Below, piece after piece: positions 6,853-18,704 of a stretch of 64,000 nucleotides of DNA (the stretch's first letter is position 1; every line of letters starts with the position of its first letter). The notes beneath the pieces were generated by a model. The model was given only the letters and a program-made list of their open reading frames with translations. It made no database searches and was not told the DNA's origin. This DNA comes from Pricia antarctica (GTDB lineage: Bacteria; Bacteroidota; Bacteroidia; Flavobacteriales; Flavobacteriaceae), in assembly GCF_900101815.1 (NCBI RefSeq), contig NZ_FNAO01000009.1:1-64000 (forward strand), written 5' to 3'. A program made the translations under genes and the position numbers.

Positions 6853-9086
6853 GCAAGCAGATCAACGTAGCCCTCATTGGCAACCCCAACACCGGCAAGA
6901 CCTCCGTTTTCAACCAACTGACGGGCCTGAAGCAGAAGGTCGGCAATTACCCCGGCATTACCGTTGAAAAAAAAGAAGGGATTTGTAAATTGCCCAGAGG
7001 CGTAAAGGCTCATATCCTTGATCTTCCCGGTACGTATAGCCTGAATACGACCTCGTTGGACGAAAGTGTTGCCGTCGAACTCCTTCTGAACAAAAACGAT
7101 AAAGACCATCCCGATGTGGCTGTCGTGATTTCGGATGTCGAGAACCTGAAGCGCAACCTTTTGCTGTTCACTCAGGTAAAAGATCTGAATATACCCGCAA
7201 TTCTGGTCATAAATATGGCGGATCGGATGTCGCGTAGGGGTATTTCTTTGGATGTCGAACTGCTAGAGCAAAAACTCAATACCAAAATCGCCATCGTCAG
7301 CACTCGCAAAGGCACTGGCATCGATACGTTAAAAACCTTAATTGCTGAATATAAGACGCTTTCCGCTGCGAAAAATGTGGATGTTACCGTAATAGCACCC
7401 GAATATTTTAGAAATTTAAAAAAAACATTTCCCAAACAAGACCTCTACAAATTATGGCTGGTCATCACCCAAGACGTCAACTTTATGCCCATCGAAAAAA
7501 AGTTGATAGAGGACAGCTCGTCTTTGGGAACCAAATCAAAATCGGAGCTTAAACGCCTACAACAGAAAGAAACAATTCTTCGCTACCAGTTTATCAATGG
7601 TATTCTCAAAGAAACCTACAAAGTAGACCCGGCAGCAGCAAAAGGCTTTAGGGCTTCGGTAGACAAAATACTGATGCATAAGGTCTTCGGTTATTTAATT
7701 TTTTTGCTCATCTTGTTGACCATATTCCAGGCCATCTATTCTTGGAGCGAATATCCGATGGACATGATCGACGAGTTTTTTGCGTCGGCCAGCCAATGGG
7801 TAAAAAATACATTGCCCGGAGGCGTATTTACCGATCTTCTGGCAGAGGGAATCTTGGCTGGCATCGGCGGCATTGTCATCTTTATCCCCCAAATCGCCTT
7901 TCTTTTCCTGTTTATTTCCCTTTTAGAGGAAACCGGATACATGAGCCGGGTCGTCTTTTTAATGGATCGGTTGATGCGCCCTTTCGGACTTAGCGGCAAA
8001 AGCGTGGTACCTTTGATGTCGGGTACCGCCTGTGCCATACCCGCCGTCATGGCCACCCGGACTATAGAAAACTGGAAGGAGCGTCTCATTACCATTTTGG
8101 TCATCCCTTTTACCACGTGTTCCGCCCGCTTGCCCATATACCTCATCATCATTGCGCTCGTAATTCCCGAAGGCACTTTGCTAGGACTTAGCTTTAAGGC
8201 ACTGACCCTGATGTTACTTTATCTGATCGGTTTCGCCGCCTCGGTGCTATCCGCCATGTTGTTAAACAAGATCCTAAAGATGAAAGGGCGTTCCTTTTTC
8301 GTTGTGGAAATGCCGAACTATAAGCTCCCACTCTTCAAAAATGTCGCCTACACGGTTTGGGAAAAGACCAAAAGCTTTGTTTTCGGAGCAGGGAAAATTA
8401 TCTTGGCCATATCCATCGTACTCTGGTTTATGGGATCCAATGGCTATTCCGACAATTTCAAAAATGCGGATAGCATTGTTGCCGAGCGTGTTCAAGAGGA
8501 TGGATTTTCAGCCTTTAATCAATCGAATATCGCCGATGAACTATCGGCCTATCAAGAGATCTTGAAAGATAGTTTAGGCACTGGTTCTCACGAAGCCGCT
8601 CCTATCATTATAGAAGATGCCTTACAGCAAAAGGAGGATGCATTAAAACAAAAGGCCCTCAATCAGGAAATATCCAGCTATAAACTTGAAAATTCGTATA
8701 TCGGCAAAATGGGCAAGGCCATCGAACCCATCGTAAAACCCTTGGGATACGATTGGAAAATTGGCATCGCCGTCTTGACCTCCTTTGCCGCACGAGAAGT
8801 TTTTGTCGGCACCTTGGCCACAATCTACAGCGTAGGCAGCGACGAAGAGGAGACCATCCAAAACCGGATGGCCGCGGAAACGAACCCCAAAACGGGGGAG
8901 CCCCTGTTCAACTTGGCCTCCGGGATTTCGCTATTACTTTTCTATGCCTTCGCTATGCAGTGCATGAGTACCCTTGCCATCGTAAAGCGCGAAACCAACA
9001 GCTGGAAATGGCCCCTGATGCAATTGGTTTTTATGAGTGCTTTTGCGTATATTGTTGCTTTGGTGGCGTATCAGGTTTTGAAATAA
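6849..9086 (+). CDS. feoB: FeoB, ferrous iron transporter
   Basis: A 745-aa inner-membrane ferrous iron transporter. The N-terminal G domain has G1 GNPNTGKT (11-18), G3 DLPG (58-61) and G4 NMAD (122-125). Two Gate repeats and membrane helices follow from about residue 275. An insert of roughly 130 residues at 540-670 is polar and helical, separating the last transmembrane blocks, as is common in Bacteroidota FeoB. It overlaps feoA by 4 bases and is followed 200 bases later by the small Cys-rich partner gene. Iron-responsive regulation is likely from the family but no operator was seen. Confidence 0.96.
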   Translation: MSKQINVALIGNPNTGKTSVFNQLTGLKQKVGNYPGITVEKKEGICKLPRGVKAHILDLPGTYSLNTTSLDESVAVELLLNKNDKDHPDVAVVISDVENLKRNLLLFTQVKDLNIPAILVINMADRMSRRGISLDVELLEQKLNTKIAIVSTRKGTGIDTLKTLIAEYKTLSAAKNVDVTVIAPEYFRNLKKTFPKQDLYKLWLVITQDVNFMPIEKKLIEDSSSLGTKSKSELKRLQQKETILRYQFINGILKETYKVDPAAAKGFRASVDKILMHKVFGYLIFLLILLTIFQAIYSWSEYPMDMIDEFFASASQWVKNTLPGGVFTDLLAEGILAGIGGIVIFIPQIAFLFLFISLLEETGYMSRVVFLMDRLMRPFGLSGKSVVPLMSGTACAIPAVMATRTIENWKERLITILVIPFTTCSARLPIYLIIIALVIPEGTLLGLSFKALTLMLLYLIGFAASVLSAMLLNKILKMKGRSFFVVEMPNYKLPLFKNVAYTVWEKTKSFVFGAGKIILAISIVLWFMGSNGYSDNFKNADSIVAERVQEDGFSAFNQSNIADELSAYQEILKDSLGTGSHEAAPIIIEDALQQKEDALKQKALNQEISSYKLENSYIGKMGKAIEPIVKPLGYDWKIGIAVLTSFAAREVFVGTLATIYSVGSDEEETIQNRMAAETNPKTGEPLFNLASGISLLLFYAFAMQCMSTLAIVKRETNSWKWPLMQLVFMSAFAYIVALVAYQVLK

Positions 9087-9286
9087 AACTGGGCCGTGGC
9101 GCTCGTGGTAGTCATTACCTCCCCCGATAAAAACCGGGATTACCGTTGAGTCGATATGACCCAGAATCAAAATACGGGGTACTAAATACAAAGTAGGAGG
9201 TTTAAACAAATATTGGAAAATCAGACTTTTAGACACTTTGCCTTTAATAGTAACAAATCTAAACCTGTGACGTAAAATAAAAAAAA

Positions 9287-9436
9287 ATGGATTTTCTTCA
9301 AAACATACTGGTTTATATGGTTCTTGCTGCGGCAGTCGGCTATTTGGTCAAGAAGTTTCTGTTGCCAAAATCTCTATTTGCTTCGGGGAAAAGAGGTAGT
9401 AAGGCTTGTGGCGAGGATGGCTGTGGATGTCATTAA
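9287..9436 (+). CDS. FeoB-associated Cys-rich membrane protein (49 aa)
   Basis: A 49-aa protein: MDFLQNILVY, one membrane segment (MVLAAAVGYLVKKFL), then a short tail ending CGEDGCGCH with three cysteines and a final histidine. This matches the small FeoB-associated Cys-rich membrane proteins found after feoB in many bacteria, FeoC-like in position. Its job is not settled; the tail could bind iron or an iron-sulfur cluster. It lies 200 bases downstream of feoB on the same strand, so it may have its own promoter. Confidence 0.85.
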   Translation: MDFLQNILVYMVLAAAVGYLVKKFLLPKSLFASGKRGSKACGEDGCGCH

Positions 9437-9676
9437 TTAGTTGCTACTAGCATGCTCGGTTACCTGAAAAATTGCCTTGCGCAAATCTGATTTGTTCGAT
9501 TTGTAATTTTAAAGACTATGTCCCCAATAGGAAGCTTCTTCCCAAATTTTCAGCTTGGTCTAAATTATTCTCTTCGATTCCGTTAATAAAAAAATAATTC
9601 CATACTAAAAAAATCAAAAACAGGAGGCGTTGTTCAATTGCTATTGCTTTTTTTGAGGAATCAACCCCAATAGTTT

Positions 9677-11215
9677 ATGCCACGCACCATCAATCCCATT
9701 GTTTTTCTGCTTTTCATTAGCATTGCGGTGCAATCCCAAAACCTAAGTTCGACCATCATCGATTCCGTGACCAAAAAACCCGTTCCCTATGCTACCGTGC
9801 AACTGAACAACAGGGGCATGATTACCAACGAAGAGGGGCGGTTCAAATTTTCCTTTGACTCAACTATTAGGAAAATCGATACCCTTTATATTTCCAGCAT
9901 CGGCTATGAATCCATCGGAAAACCGATTGGTGAGTTTACCGATAGCATTATCGTTTTACGGCCCAAGGCCATAGAACTGAGAGAGGTCATTGTTTCCAAT
10001 AAAGCATACACGCCAAGGGAAATCATCGAATTGGTCGAGGATAATATCGCTAAAAACTACTATACGGATTTCACTAAAAAAAGGATTTTTCTACGGGAAA
10101 CCTATCAAAACGAGGTTTTAAAGACGGACTACGAACTGAAGGAATCGAGCATTGCGGCCTTCAACGATAACTTTTTGGATAGCGTAATCAGATCCTTACC
10201 AAAGCAAAATACGTATTATACCGAAATGCTGGGCGACCTTTACGGCAACGACGATGCCGACAATCAAAAACTGGATCTGATCAAGGCCTCGGAAATGTAC
10301 GATAAGGACAAAAATCTCGACGTGGAAAAATTGGAGGAAAAGTTCAATCAAATCGTAAAAGAGAATATTAAATCCGATTCCTATTTCAAAATAAAATCCG
10401 GATGGTTTTTTGGTACTAAAATAGATGCCGACGAGATGGGAGACCTTTTCAAAGACGATATAGATTCTACCGATGTGGCCGCCCTCAACAAAAGATCAGA
10501 AGAAGAAAAGAAGCAAAAGGAAAACCGCCGAAAGTCCTTTTCGGGCTATAAGAGAAAAACGCTGGGCAACCTGATTGAAAACCTTCCGATTTTCGATGAT
10601 ACCGATTACAACGTCATTTTTAAGCCCGGAAGGTATGATCTCACCCTCGAGAGTTTCACCTATCTCGGTGATCAAGCGGTATATGTGATTGATTTTATCC
10701 CCGATGGTTCTCCCGAATACAAGGGAAAACTCTATATCAATGCCGACGATTTCGCCCTAATACGAATGGATTTCGAAAACACCGAACCTTTACGGGATTT
10801 CAAATTGCTCGGGGTTTCCATCAATGAATATCTAGCTAAAGGCAGCATTCTATTCGCCAAGGGCAGCGACCAAAAGTACCATTTGCGGTACTACGACATT
10901 ATCAAAGGGGTTCGGGCAGGCGTCAAAAGGCCTTTAAAAATCATTGAAAAGAACAAAAACGTAAAAGGCCGGAGAAAGCAGAACGAACTGTCACTAAAAG
11001 TAGACGCCGCATTTGGCAATGTAAACCATTACGAACTGGTCGTCTTTAACGAAGAACTTATTAATGAGGAACAGTTCGAATATTTTAAGGAAAATAACGA
11101 CATACTGCCGACCTACATGCCTAACTACGATCCAGAATTTTGGAAAGGATATAACATTATCGAGCCCAATCAGGCAATCAAAGCGTTTACTTCAGAGGCG
11201 GAGTTGGTAAATTGA
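9677..11215 (+). CDS. Secreted carboxypeptidase-like regulatory-domain protein
   Basis: A 512-aa exported protein. The signal peptide is residues 1-20 (FLLFISIAVQS core). A carboxypeptidase-like regulatory beta-sandwich follows at about 22-100 (IDSVTKKPVPYATVQLNN, ITNEEGRFKF), then a long unfamiliar part with a charged helical stretch at 245-285 (KKQKENRRKS). It lacks the DUF5686 length and a TonB plug or barrel. Such proteins in flavobacteria are envelope-associated, with unknown substrates. It is a single gene between the feo unit and a minus-strand cluster. Confidence 0.75.
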   Translation: MPRTINPIVFLLFISIAVQSQNLSSTIIDSVTKKPVPYATVQLNNRGMITNEEGRFKFSFDSTIRKIDTLYISSIGYESIGKPIGEFTDSIIVLRPKAIELREVIVSNKAYTPREIIELVEDNIAKNYYTDFTKKRIFLRETYQNEVLKTDYELKESSIAAFNDNFLDSVIRSLPKQNTYYTEMLGDLYGNDDADNQKLDLIKASEMYDKDKNLDVEKLEEKFNQIVKENIKSDSYFKIKSGWFFGTKIDADEMGDLFKDDIDSTDVAALNKRSEEEKKQKENRRKSFSGYKRKTLGNLIENLPIFDDTDYNVIFKPGRYDLTLESFTYLGDQAVYVIDFIPDGSPEYKGKLYINADDFALIRMDFENTEPLRDFKLLGVSINEYLAKGSILFAKGSDQKYHLRYYDIIKGVRAGVKRPLKIIEKNKNVKGRRKQNELSLKVDAAFGNVNHYELVVFNEELINEEQFEYFKENNDILPTYMPNYDPEFWKGYNIIEPNQAIKAFTSEAELVN

Positions 11216-11290
11216 ACGGCATATAGGTCAGGTCAATGTTTTGTGGGATGCGTTATCACGAATGAGAACTTGCCCTAAAAATAAGCAGCA

Positions 11291-11677
11291 TCAGAAATAT
11301 CGTCCAATAAATTGGTACAGTAAAAGACCCCATCCCATTACCAAAAGCAAACCACCCAACGGTGTGACAGGTCCCAAAAAATTCCACTTCCTTCCTTTGG
11401 AAGCGCTTATTGTAAGGCCATATATACTGAACGAAAAAAGGAAGGTGCCGATTAGAAAACAGTACACCATATATTTCTGTTGGGAAGTATCCAAATTGAA
11501 GTTGAAGCCGACCATTATAAGAAGAATCGCATGGTACATCTGATATTTGACCCCGGTTTCGAAGCTTTTCAATTGTTCTTCCGAGAAAGATTTTTTAAGG
11601 GCATGTGCGCCGAAGGCGCCGAAAATTACGGCTAATATGCCGAATAGTGCGCCGACAGACTGGGCGATTAGAACCAT
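11291..11677 (-). CDS. DUF423 (YgdD-like) membrane protein
   Basis: A 128-aa inner-membrane protein with four hydrophobic segments. The N-terminal block ALFGILAVIFGAFGAHALKK followed by FETGVKYQMYHAILLI is the DUF423 signature. The C-terminal end has GPVTPLGGLLLVMGWG. The biochemical role of the family is not known. It is a single gene, 118 bases downstream of the DUF2141 gene on the same strand. Confidence 0.88.
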   Translation of the reverse strand: MVLIAQSVGALFGILAVIFGAFGAHALKKSFSEEQLKSFETGVKYQMYHAILLIMVGFNFNLDTSQQKYMVYCFLIGTFLFSFSIYGLTISASKGRKWNFLGPVTPLGGLLLVMGWGLLLYQFIGRYF

Positions 11678-11794
11678 AGTGTTGTGTTTAAATCAAAGAT
11701 AAGGTTTCCGCTTAATTTTTGGGAATTTAGAAAAAGTCAGGTCTCATATTTGCGGAGATCTTAATAACAAGTCATAGACGGTTGGCACGTTAAT

Positions 11795-12208
11795 CTATTT
11801 AATGGGTACCGTTATCGCCTGGTCCGAAGTCAGTTCGAAAGCACATTCTTCAAAACTTGGCGGCCCAAAAGTTTTCATCTTTCCTTTTGAAAATCCCAAG
11901 GGTTCTTTTGGAATTCCAAGCATGTTCGTATCAAGCTCATCATTGTCGTTCTCATCGTGAAAGACAGCAAGAGCATATGTACCTTCCGGCAGGTCTTTAA
12001 TTACGACCTCCGTAGTTCCCTTTTTGCTGGGTGCACTATCGGCCTTGAAAACCTTATCGAATTTTAGGAAATTGTTCGCATTCTCATATACGGCTACGCT
12101 AATTTTTCCGTCAGTCGATTTAACGTTCTCTACAGTAACCGTAAGTTTGAATTGTGCCATTGTGAATAAGGGGATTAAAAGAAAAAGGGGGAATAGTCTC
12201 ATAGCCAT
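11795..12208 (-). CDS. DUF2141 secreted protein
   Basis: A 137-aa exported protein. A signal peptide at residues 1-18 (LFPLFLLIPLFTMAQ) precedes a compact beta-sandwich: KLTVTVENVKSTDGKISVAVYE, then GTYALAVFHDENDNDELDTN, then GFSKGKMKTFGPPSF. This pattern is characteristic of DUF2141, a periplasmic or outer-surface family without known function. The acidic DENDNDELDTN loop could bind calcium. An alternative ATG is two codons in. Confidence 0.88.
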   Translation of the reverse strand: MAMRLFPLFLLIPLFTMAQFKLTVTVENVKSTDGKISVAVYENANNFLKFDKVFKADSAPSKKGTTEVVIKDLPEGTYALAVFHDENDNDELDTNMLGIPKEPLGFSKGKMKTFGPPSFEECAFELTSDQAITVPIK

Positions 12209-12261
12209 GGTGTTTCTTGAAACTCACAGAATACCCAAGAATTCAAAAAAACATACCACAA

Positions 12262-12690
12262 TCAATTGGAGGTCTTAGGAATTTTATCTGTCAAGAACTG
12301 GTACGTGTTTTGAGTTTCGATCGAATCCTTAAAATTAAAGTATAATTTTAGGGAATCTTGATACGTTACGGCAATTTTTTGATTCGAAAAATTATCGACG
12401 AACACGTAAACCTTCTTATCGGTTAACGAATCTTTGAATTCCCTGTAGATTCCCTTCCCCTTTTCTTGGGCCGAAAAGCCGTTAAGGCGTTCCATCGGTG
12501 GAATCTTTTCTACGAACTTGACGCTATCCAATTCGGAATACTTCAGCTTTTTATAGTAAAATCCGGAGAGGATTTTCATTTCAATGGTGTCGGTAGAAGT
12601 CCAGTTTTTGTAATGCATTACAAACACCAATGAACAAAGGATGACAGTCACCACCGCCAAGATATTCCATAGCCAATGCTGCTTTTTCAA
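12262..12690 (-). CDS. Unknown membrane-anchored protein
   Basis: A 142-aa protein not recognised. A single membrane segment at residues 9-27 (LWNILAVVTVILCSLVFVM) anchors an extracytoplasmic domain of about 115 residues (IEMKILSGFYYKKLKYSEL, VYVFVDNFSNQKIAVTYQDS). This domain resembles PH-like or DUF-type beta-rich domains by its alternating pattern, but no family can be named. It lies 53 bases upstream of the DUF2141 gene on the same strand, so the two may be co-transcribed. Confidence 0.6.
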   Translation of the reverse strand: MKKQHWLWNILAVVTVILCSLVFVMHYKNWTSTDTIEMKILSGFYYKKLKYSELDSVKFVEKIPPMERLNGFSAQEKGKGIYREFKDSLTDKKVYVFVDNFSNQKIAVTYQDSLKLYFNFKDSIETQNTYQFLTDKIPKTSN

Positions 12691-12766
12691 TTTAAACTTT
12701 TTATCATTCCCACTTCCACTGCGCTGAACACAGGCTTTGGTGGAAATTTGTTCATTATCTGTTAGT

Positions 12767-12796
12767 ACCTGAAAGAAGCGTAAGGTTCTTTCAGGT
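12767..12796. repeat. Perfect 11-bp hairpin
   Basis: The arms ACCTGAAAGAA (12767..12777) and TTCTTTCAGGT (12786..12796) are perfectly complementary around an 8-base loop. No T-tract follows on either strand, so it is not a standard terminator. It lies 77 bases upstream of the membrane-protein ATG. Confidence 0.5.
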
Positions 12797-12977
12797 CTTA
12801 CTAATGAAACTGGTCAGATGCGATAATATTGTTTCACTTTAGATATTTTTATGCCTTACCCTTTTAAAAGATGCAATTCTTATAACGCTAGTTAACCAGA
12901 TATCATTTTTGTTAATTGTAAAAATCAGCGTCATCCGCATGGCATTGACAAATTATTTCGAGATCGCCTTCAAGTAC

Positions 12978-13011
12978 GAAAAGAGCCACGACATCTACCG
13001 CGGCTCTTTTC
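12978..13011. terminator. Terminator of katG
   Basis: GAAAAGAGCC (12978..12987) pairs perfectly with GGCTCTTTTC (13002..13011) around a 14-base loop. The hairpin lies 29 bases past the katG stop codon on the minus strand, followed by a short T-run within the arm. Confidence 0.7.
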
Positions 13012-13039
13012 AAAAATGTATCAATGACTATAATCAGAC

Positions 13040-15298
<2,259 letters not shown>

Positions 15299-15533
15299 TT
15301 AGCGTTTCCTATAGGCAATAACCCATTGTATTTACTCGTTTAAAAGTAATCAAAACAAGGTGAACCACATAGACTGTCCATATTAAAATGTTATTAAATG
15401 ATAGGAATTTTCTATTCACATTTCCTTTATTTCAATCGTTAAAAAAATCAATAAAAGTTCCGAAAGTTTTTTTAAGTAATTTCCTGCTCTATGCACTTAA
15501 ACGTATTTGTAATCCCCCAAACCGAAATCTATC

Positions 15534-17735
15534 TTGGAAATAGCATCGATTAACTTTTTGATCAAGGATTCCCCAACAGCGGTCGCCATCCTAGATTTGG
15601 ATATGTGCTTTATCAGTTATTCCGAAATCTGGCAGCGCGAATTCGCACCTAATTTCGATTCGATTGTCGGCAAATCCTATTACGATATCCTATCAGATAC
15701 CCCCGAAGCCCTTCGAAAAATTTATAACGATTGCTTGAACGGAGCATCCAATAGCAATATCGGAAGGAAATTCATAGCTGCTAACGGGGCCATTACATGG
15801 CTCAATTGGAGAATAGACAGCTGGAAAGACGACAATGGCCAAATAAACGGATTGATCGTCACGTTAGCGGACATCACCGAGACCAAGCGCAGGGAAGAAC
15901 TATTAATCAAGGCCCAAAAAGTCTCGTGTACCGGGGCCTATGAGGTAGATCTTTTTTCAGACAGGGTCTATTGGACTGAAATCACCAGGGAAATTCACGA
16001 AGTATCCAAAAATTACATACCGAGCCTTGAAGGAATTATCAATTTCTACAAAAAGGGAGAACATCGTGACAAGATAACCCGTCTGGTAAGTGATGCCATA
16101 AGCGAAGGCACTCCATGGGATACCGAACTTATTATTATTACGGCAAAAGGAAACGAGGTTTGGATAAGGGCCAAGGGCGAGGTCGAAATCGTGGACAACA
16201 AACCGGTGCGCATCTATGGTACTATTCAAGATATCGACGAAAAAAAGAGAATTGCACTAAACTATAAAGCGGTCACCGATAAATTAACGGCCGCTACAGT
16301 GGGCGCCAACTTTGGAATTTTCAATTTCGACATTGTCAATAACGTATTGAATTGGGACGAAAGCATGTATCGCATCTACGGTGTCGATAAAAATGATTTT
16401 ACGGGCGAATATGAAGCTTGGCGATCCGGTCTGCATCCCGATGATATAGAACGTTGTGATATCGAAGTGGAAATGGCCATTTCCGGGGAGAAAAACTTTG
16501 ATAGTGAATTTAGGATTGTCTGGCCCAATGGAGAAATACGGCATATACGCGGAATCATCGTCATGGTGCGCGATGCCGATGATAAAGCCATTGCAATGAC
16601 AGGCACCAACTGGGACGTTACCGAACTGAAGGTCGCCCAATTCAAGCTAAGAAAAAGTGAGGAGTTCTTCCAAACGGCCTTCGAAAGCTCCAATATCGGG
16701 ATGGCCATGGTAGGCCTTGACGGCAAATGGATAAAAGTTAACCAAAGTATCTGCAACAGCCTGGGCTACTCGCAGAATGATCTATTGCAGATGACTTTTC
16801 AGGATATTACCCACCCTGAAGATCTTCAAAAGGATTTGAAGTTATTGAACGAATTGTTTGAAGGTAAAAGTGAAGGCTATCAAATCGAAAAACGGTATTA
16901 CCACAAAAATGGAAATATTGTCTATGTGATTCTGGCGGTTACTGCGGTACGAGAAATCGATGGCCAACTATCCCATTTCATCTCCCAGATAATGGATATC
17001 TCTCCACGGATAAACGCTGAAAAGAGGCTGAACCGTTTGGTAGACGTTACCACGGAGCAAAACAAAAGTTTACTGAATTTCGCCCATATTGTCTCGCACA
17101 ACCTACGATCACATTCCAGTAACCTATCGATGTTATCTGGTTTCTTGAGTACGGAGGAAAATGAAATGGAGCGAAAGAACTTGTTGAACATGCTGTGTGA
17201 CGCTTCCGAAAGCCTTAACGAAACTGTTTTACATTTGAACGAAGTTGTGCAGGTAAAGGTTGATGCGCTCGACAAGATGAAAGGGGTGAACCTTAACAAG
17301 ATCATTAGGGACGTCAAAAAAAATGTAGCCCTTTTGCTACAGGATAAAAATGCAGTATGTCATATAAATATTGACAGAAATTTAAAAATCAGGGGGATAC
17401 CCGCTTATCTGGATAGTATTTTTCTGAATCTATTTACCAATAGTATCAAGTATAGCTCGCCTGAAAGAACCCCTGTCATAAACATCGTTTCAGAACGCAT
17501 CGAAAACAAGATCTTGCTTTCATTTTCTGACAACGGCCTGGGCATCGACCTAAATCGGCATGGCGATAAACTTTTTGGCATGTACAAGACATTCCACAGG
17601 AACAATGATGCCAAAGGAATAGGATTGTTTATTACCAAAAACCAGATCGAGGCCATGAACGGCAGCATCGAAGTGGAGAGTACCGTAAATGTAGGCACCA
17701 CGTTCAAACTTTGTTTCGAGATTGGATTTCTTTGA
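15534..17735 (+). CDS. Multi-PAS sensor histidine kinase
   Basis: A 733-aa soluble kinase with no membrane segments. Four PAS-type domains are seen: about 5-115 (DSPTAVAILDLDMCFISYSE), 125-235 (GAYEVDLFSDRVYW), 250-370 (FGIFNFDIVNNVLNW) and 378-495 (SNIGMAMVGLDGKWIKVNQS). The dimerization helix has the phosphoacceptor in FAHIVSHNLRSH, then the ATPase domain has N-box NLFTNSIKYSS, DNGLGID and KGIGLF. The start is TTG at 15534: the frame is closed upstream at 15510, and the next ATG (15603) would cut into the first PAS domain. Two receiver genes follow at 31 and 26 bases, so the three form an operon. Confidence 0.9.
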   Translation: MEIASINFLIKDSPTAVAILDLDMCFISYSEIWQREFAPNFDSIVGKSYYDILSDTPEALRKIYNDCLNGASNSNIGRKFIAANGAITWLNWRIDSWKDDNGQINGLIVTLADITETKRREELLIKAQKVSCTGAYEVDLFSDRVYWTEITREIHEVSKNYIPSLEGIINFYKKGEHRDKITRLVSDAISEGTPWDTELIIITAKGNEVWIRAKGEVEIVDNKPVRIYGTIQDIDEKKRIALNYKAVTDKLTAATVGANFGIFNFDIVNNVLNWDESMYRIYGVDKNDFTGEYEAWRSGLHPDDIERCDIEVEMAISGEKNFDSEFRIVWPNGEIRHIRGIIVMVRDADDKAIAMTGTNWDVTELKVAQFKLRKSEEFFQTAFESSNIGMAMVGLDGKWIKVNQSICNSLGYSQNDLLQMTFQDITHPEDLQKDLKLLNELFEGKSEGYQIEKRYYHKNGNIVYVILAVTAVREIDGQLSHFISQIMDISPRINAEKRLNRLVDVTTEQNKSLLNFAHIVSHNLRSHSSNLSMLSGFLSTEENEMERKNLLNMLCDASESLNETVLHLNEVVQVKVDALDKMKGVNLNKIIRDVKKNVALLLQDKNAVCHINIDRNLKIRGIPAYLDSIFLNLFTNSIKYSSPERTPVINIVSERIENKILLSFSDNGLGIDLNRHGDKLFGMYKTFHRNNDAKGIGLFITKNQIEAMNGSIEVESTVNVGTTFKLCFEIGFL

Positions 17736-17766
17736 AATATGGATCTAAAATTGCTAAAAAAATGAG

Positions 17767-18168
17767 ATGAAGAAAATTAAAACAGCCTGTATCATTGACG
17801 ATGACCCAATTTTCATCTACGGTACAAAGCGCCTTATGGCAGAGGTCGACTTTTGCGAAACCGTTCTGGTATTCCAGAATGGACAAGACGCCATTGACGG
17901 CCTAAATAAAATTACGGCTAATGGCGAAATACTTCCATGTGTTATTCTTTTAGACCTGAACATGCCGATAATGAACGGATGGGAATTTTTGGAGGAGTTC
18001 GTGAAAATCCCCAACCACAATCGGGAAAAGGTTATAATTCATATCATCAGCTCTTCGGTCGACCCCCGAGATCTGGGCCGGATAAAAAACTATGAAGTGG
18101 TCAACAACTATATCCTTAAACCCATTTCCAAGGAAGATTTGGAAAGTGCCCTTGAAAATAGTTTCTAA
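17767..18168 (+). CDS. Receiver-only response regulator (first)
   Basis: A 133-aa single receiver domain without an output domain. It has the acidic triad start IIDDDPIF, the phosphoacceptor Asp in ILLDLNMPIMNGWEF at about residue 60 and the conserved Lys in ILKPISKEDL near the end. Without an output domain it should act through protein contacts or as a phosphate shuttle. It lies 31 bases after the PAS kinase and 26 bases before a second receiver. Confidence 0.92.
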   Translation: MKKIKTACIIDDDPIFIYGTKRLMAEVDFCETVLVFQNGQDAIDGLNKITANGEILPCVILLDLNMPIMNGWEFLEEFVKIPNHNREKVIIHIISSSVDPRDLGRIKNYEVVNNYILKPISKEDLESALENSF

Positions 18169-18194
18169 AATCATTGCTTATTATCTAACCTTTT

Positions 18195-18641
18195 ATGGAA
18201 AATCATAACCGAACCTGTATTATCGATGACGATGCCATTGCTATTTTTGGCCTTAAAAGAGCCCTGAAAAGTATTGGTTTTACGCCCGACCTATCGGTTT
18301 TCGAAAACGGACTAGAAGCCCTTGAAAAATTCGAGAAGCTCTTGGAGAATGGTTCTGAACTACCATCCTTAATTTTCATAGACCTGAACATGCCCGTAAT
18401 GGACGGATGGGATTTTATGGAGGAATTCACCAAGCTGATACCCTCCCAAAAGGATATGCCTGAGATTTACATCATGACCTCTTCCATGGATTTTAAGGAT
18501 GTAGAAAAAGCCAAAACCTATGGTCTTGAAGACAATTATTTAATCAAACCGATATCTAAGGAAGTTTTGGAGGGGATTGTCGGTTCACTATTGCCGTACG
18601 GCTCTTGCCTTGAGATTAAGGGGGAAGCCAATAATCTATAA
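18195..18641 (+). CDS. Receiver-only response regulator (second)
   Basis: A 148-aa receiver domain, similar to its upstream neighbour but longer by a short C-terminal tail. It has IIDDDAIAIFG at the acidic pocket, Asp in IFIDLNMPVMDGWDF at about residue 60 and LIKPISKEVL with the conserved Lys. The likeness to the gene before it (LDLNMPxMxGW, KPISKE) suggests tandem duplication. The pair may compete for, or relay, phosphate from the PAS kinase. Confidence 0.92.
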   Translation: MENHNRTCIIDDDAIAIFGLKRALKSIGFTPDLSVFENGLEALEKFEKLLENGSELPSLIFIDLNMPVMDGWDFMEEFTKLIPSQKDMPEIYIMTSSMDFKDVEKAKTYGLEDNYLIKPISKEVLEGIVGSLLPYGSCLEIKGEANNL

Positions 18642-18704
18642 TCACCGAATTAAAAGAACTGTGTCTCTTGAAAAGTATGACCTACCCCTGTAATGACACA
18701 TTCT

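Larger units (their letters stand above)
12691..13039. other. Spacer with one hairpin and the katG terminator
   Basis: About 350 bases between katG and the unknown membrane protein. It carries a perfect 11-bp inverted repeat (12767..12796) and the katG terminator (12978..13011). No gene is seen. Confidence 0.5.
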
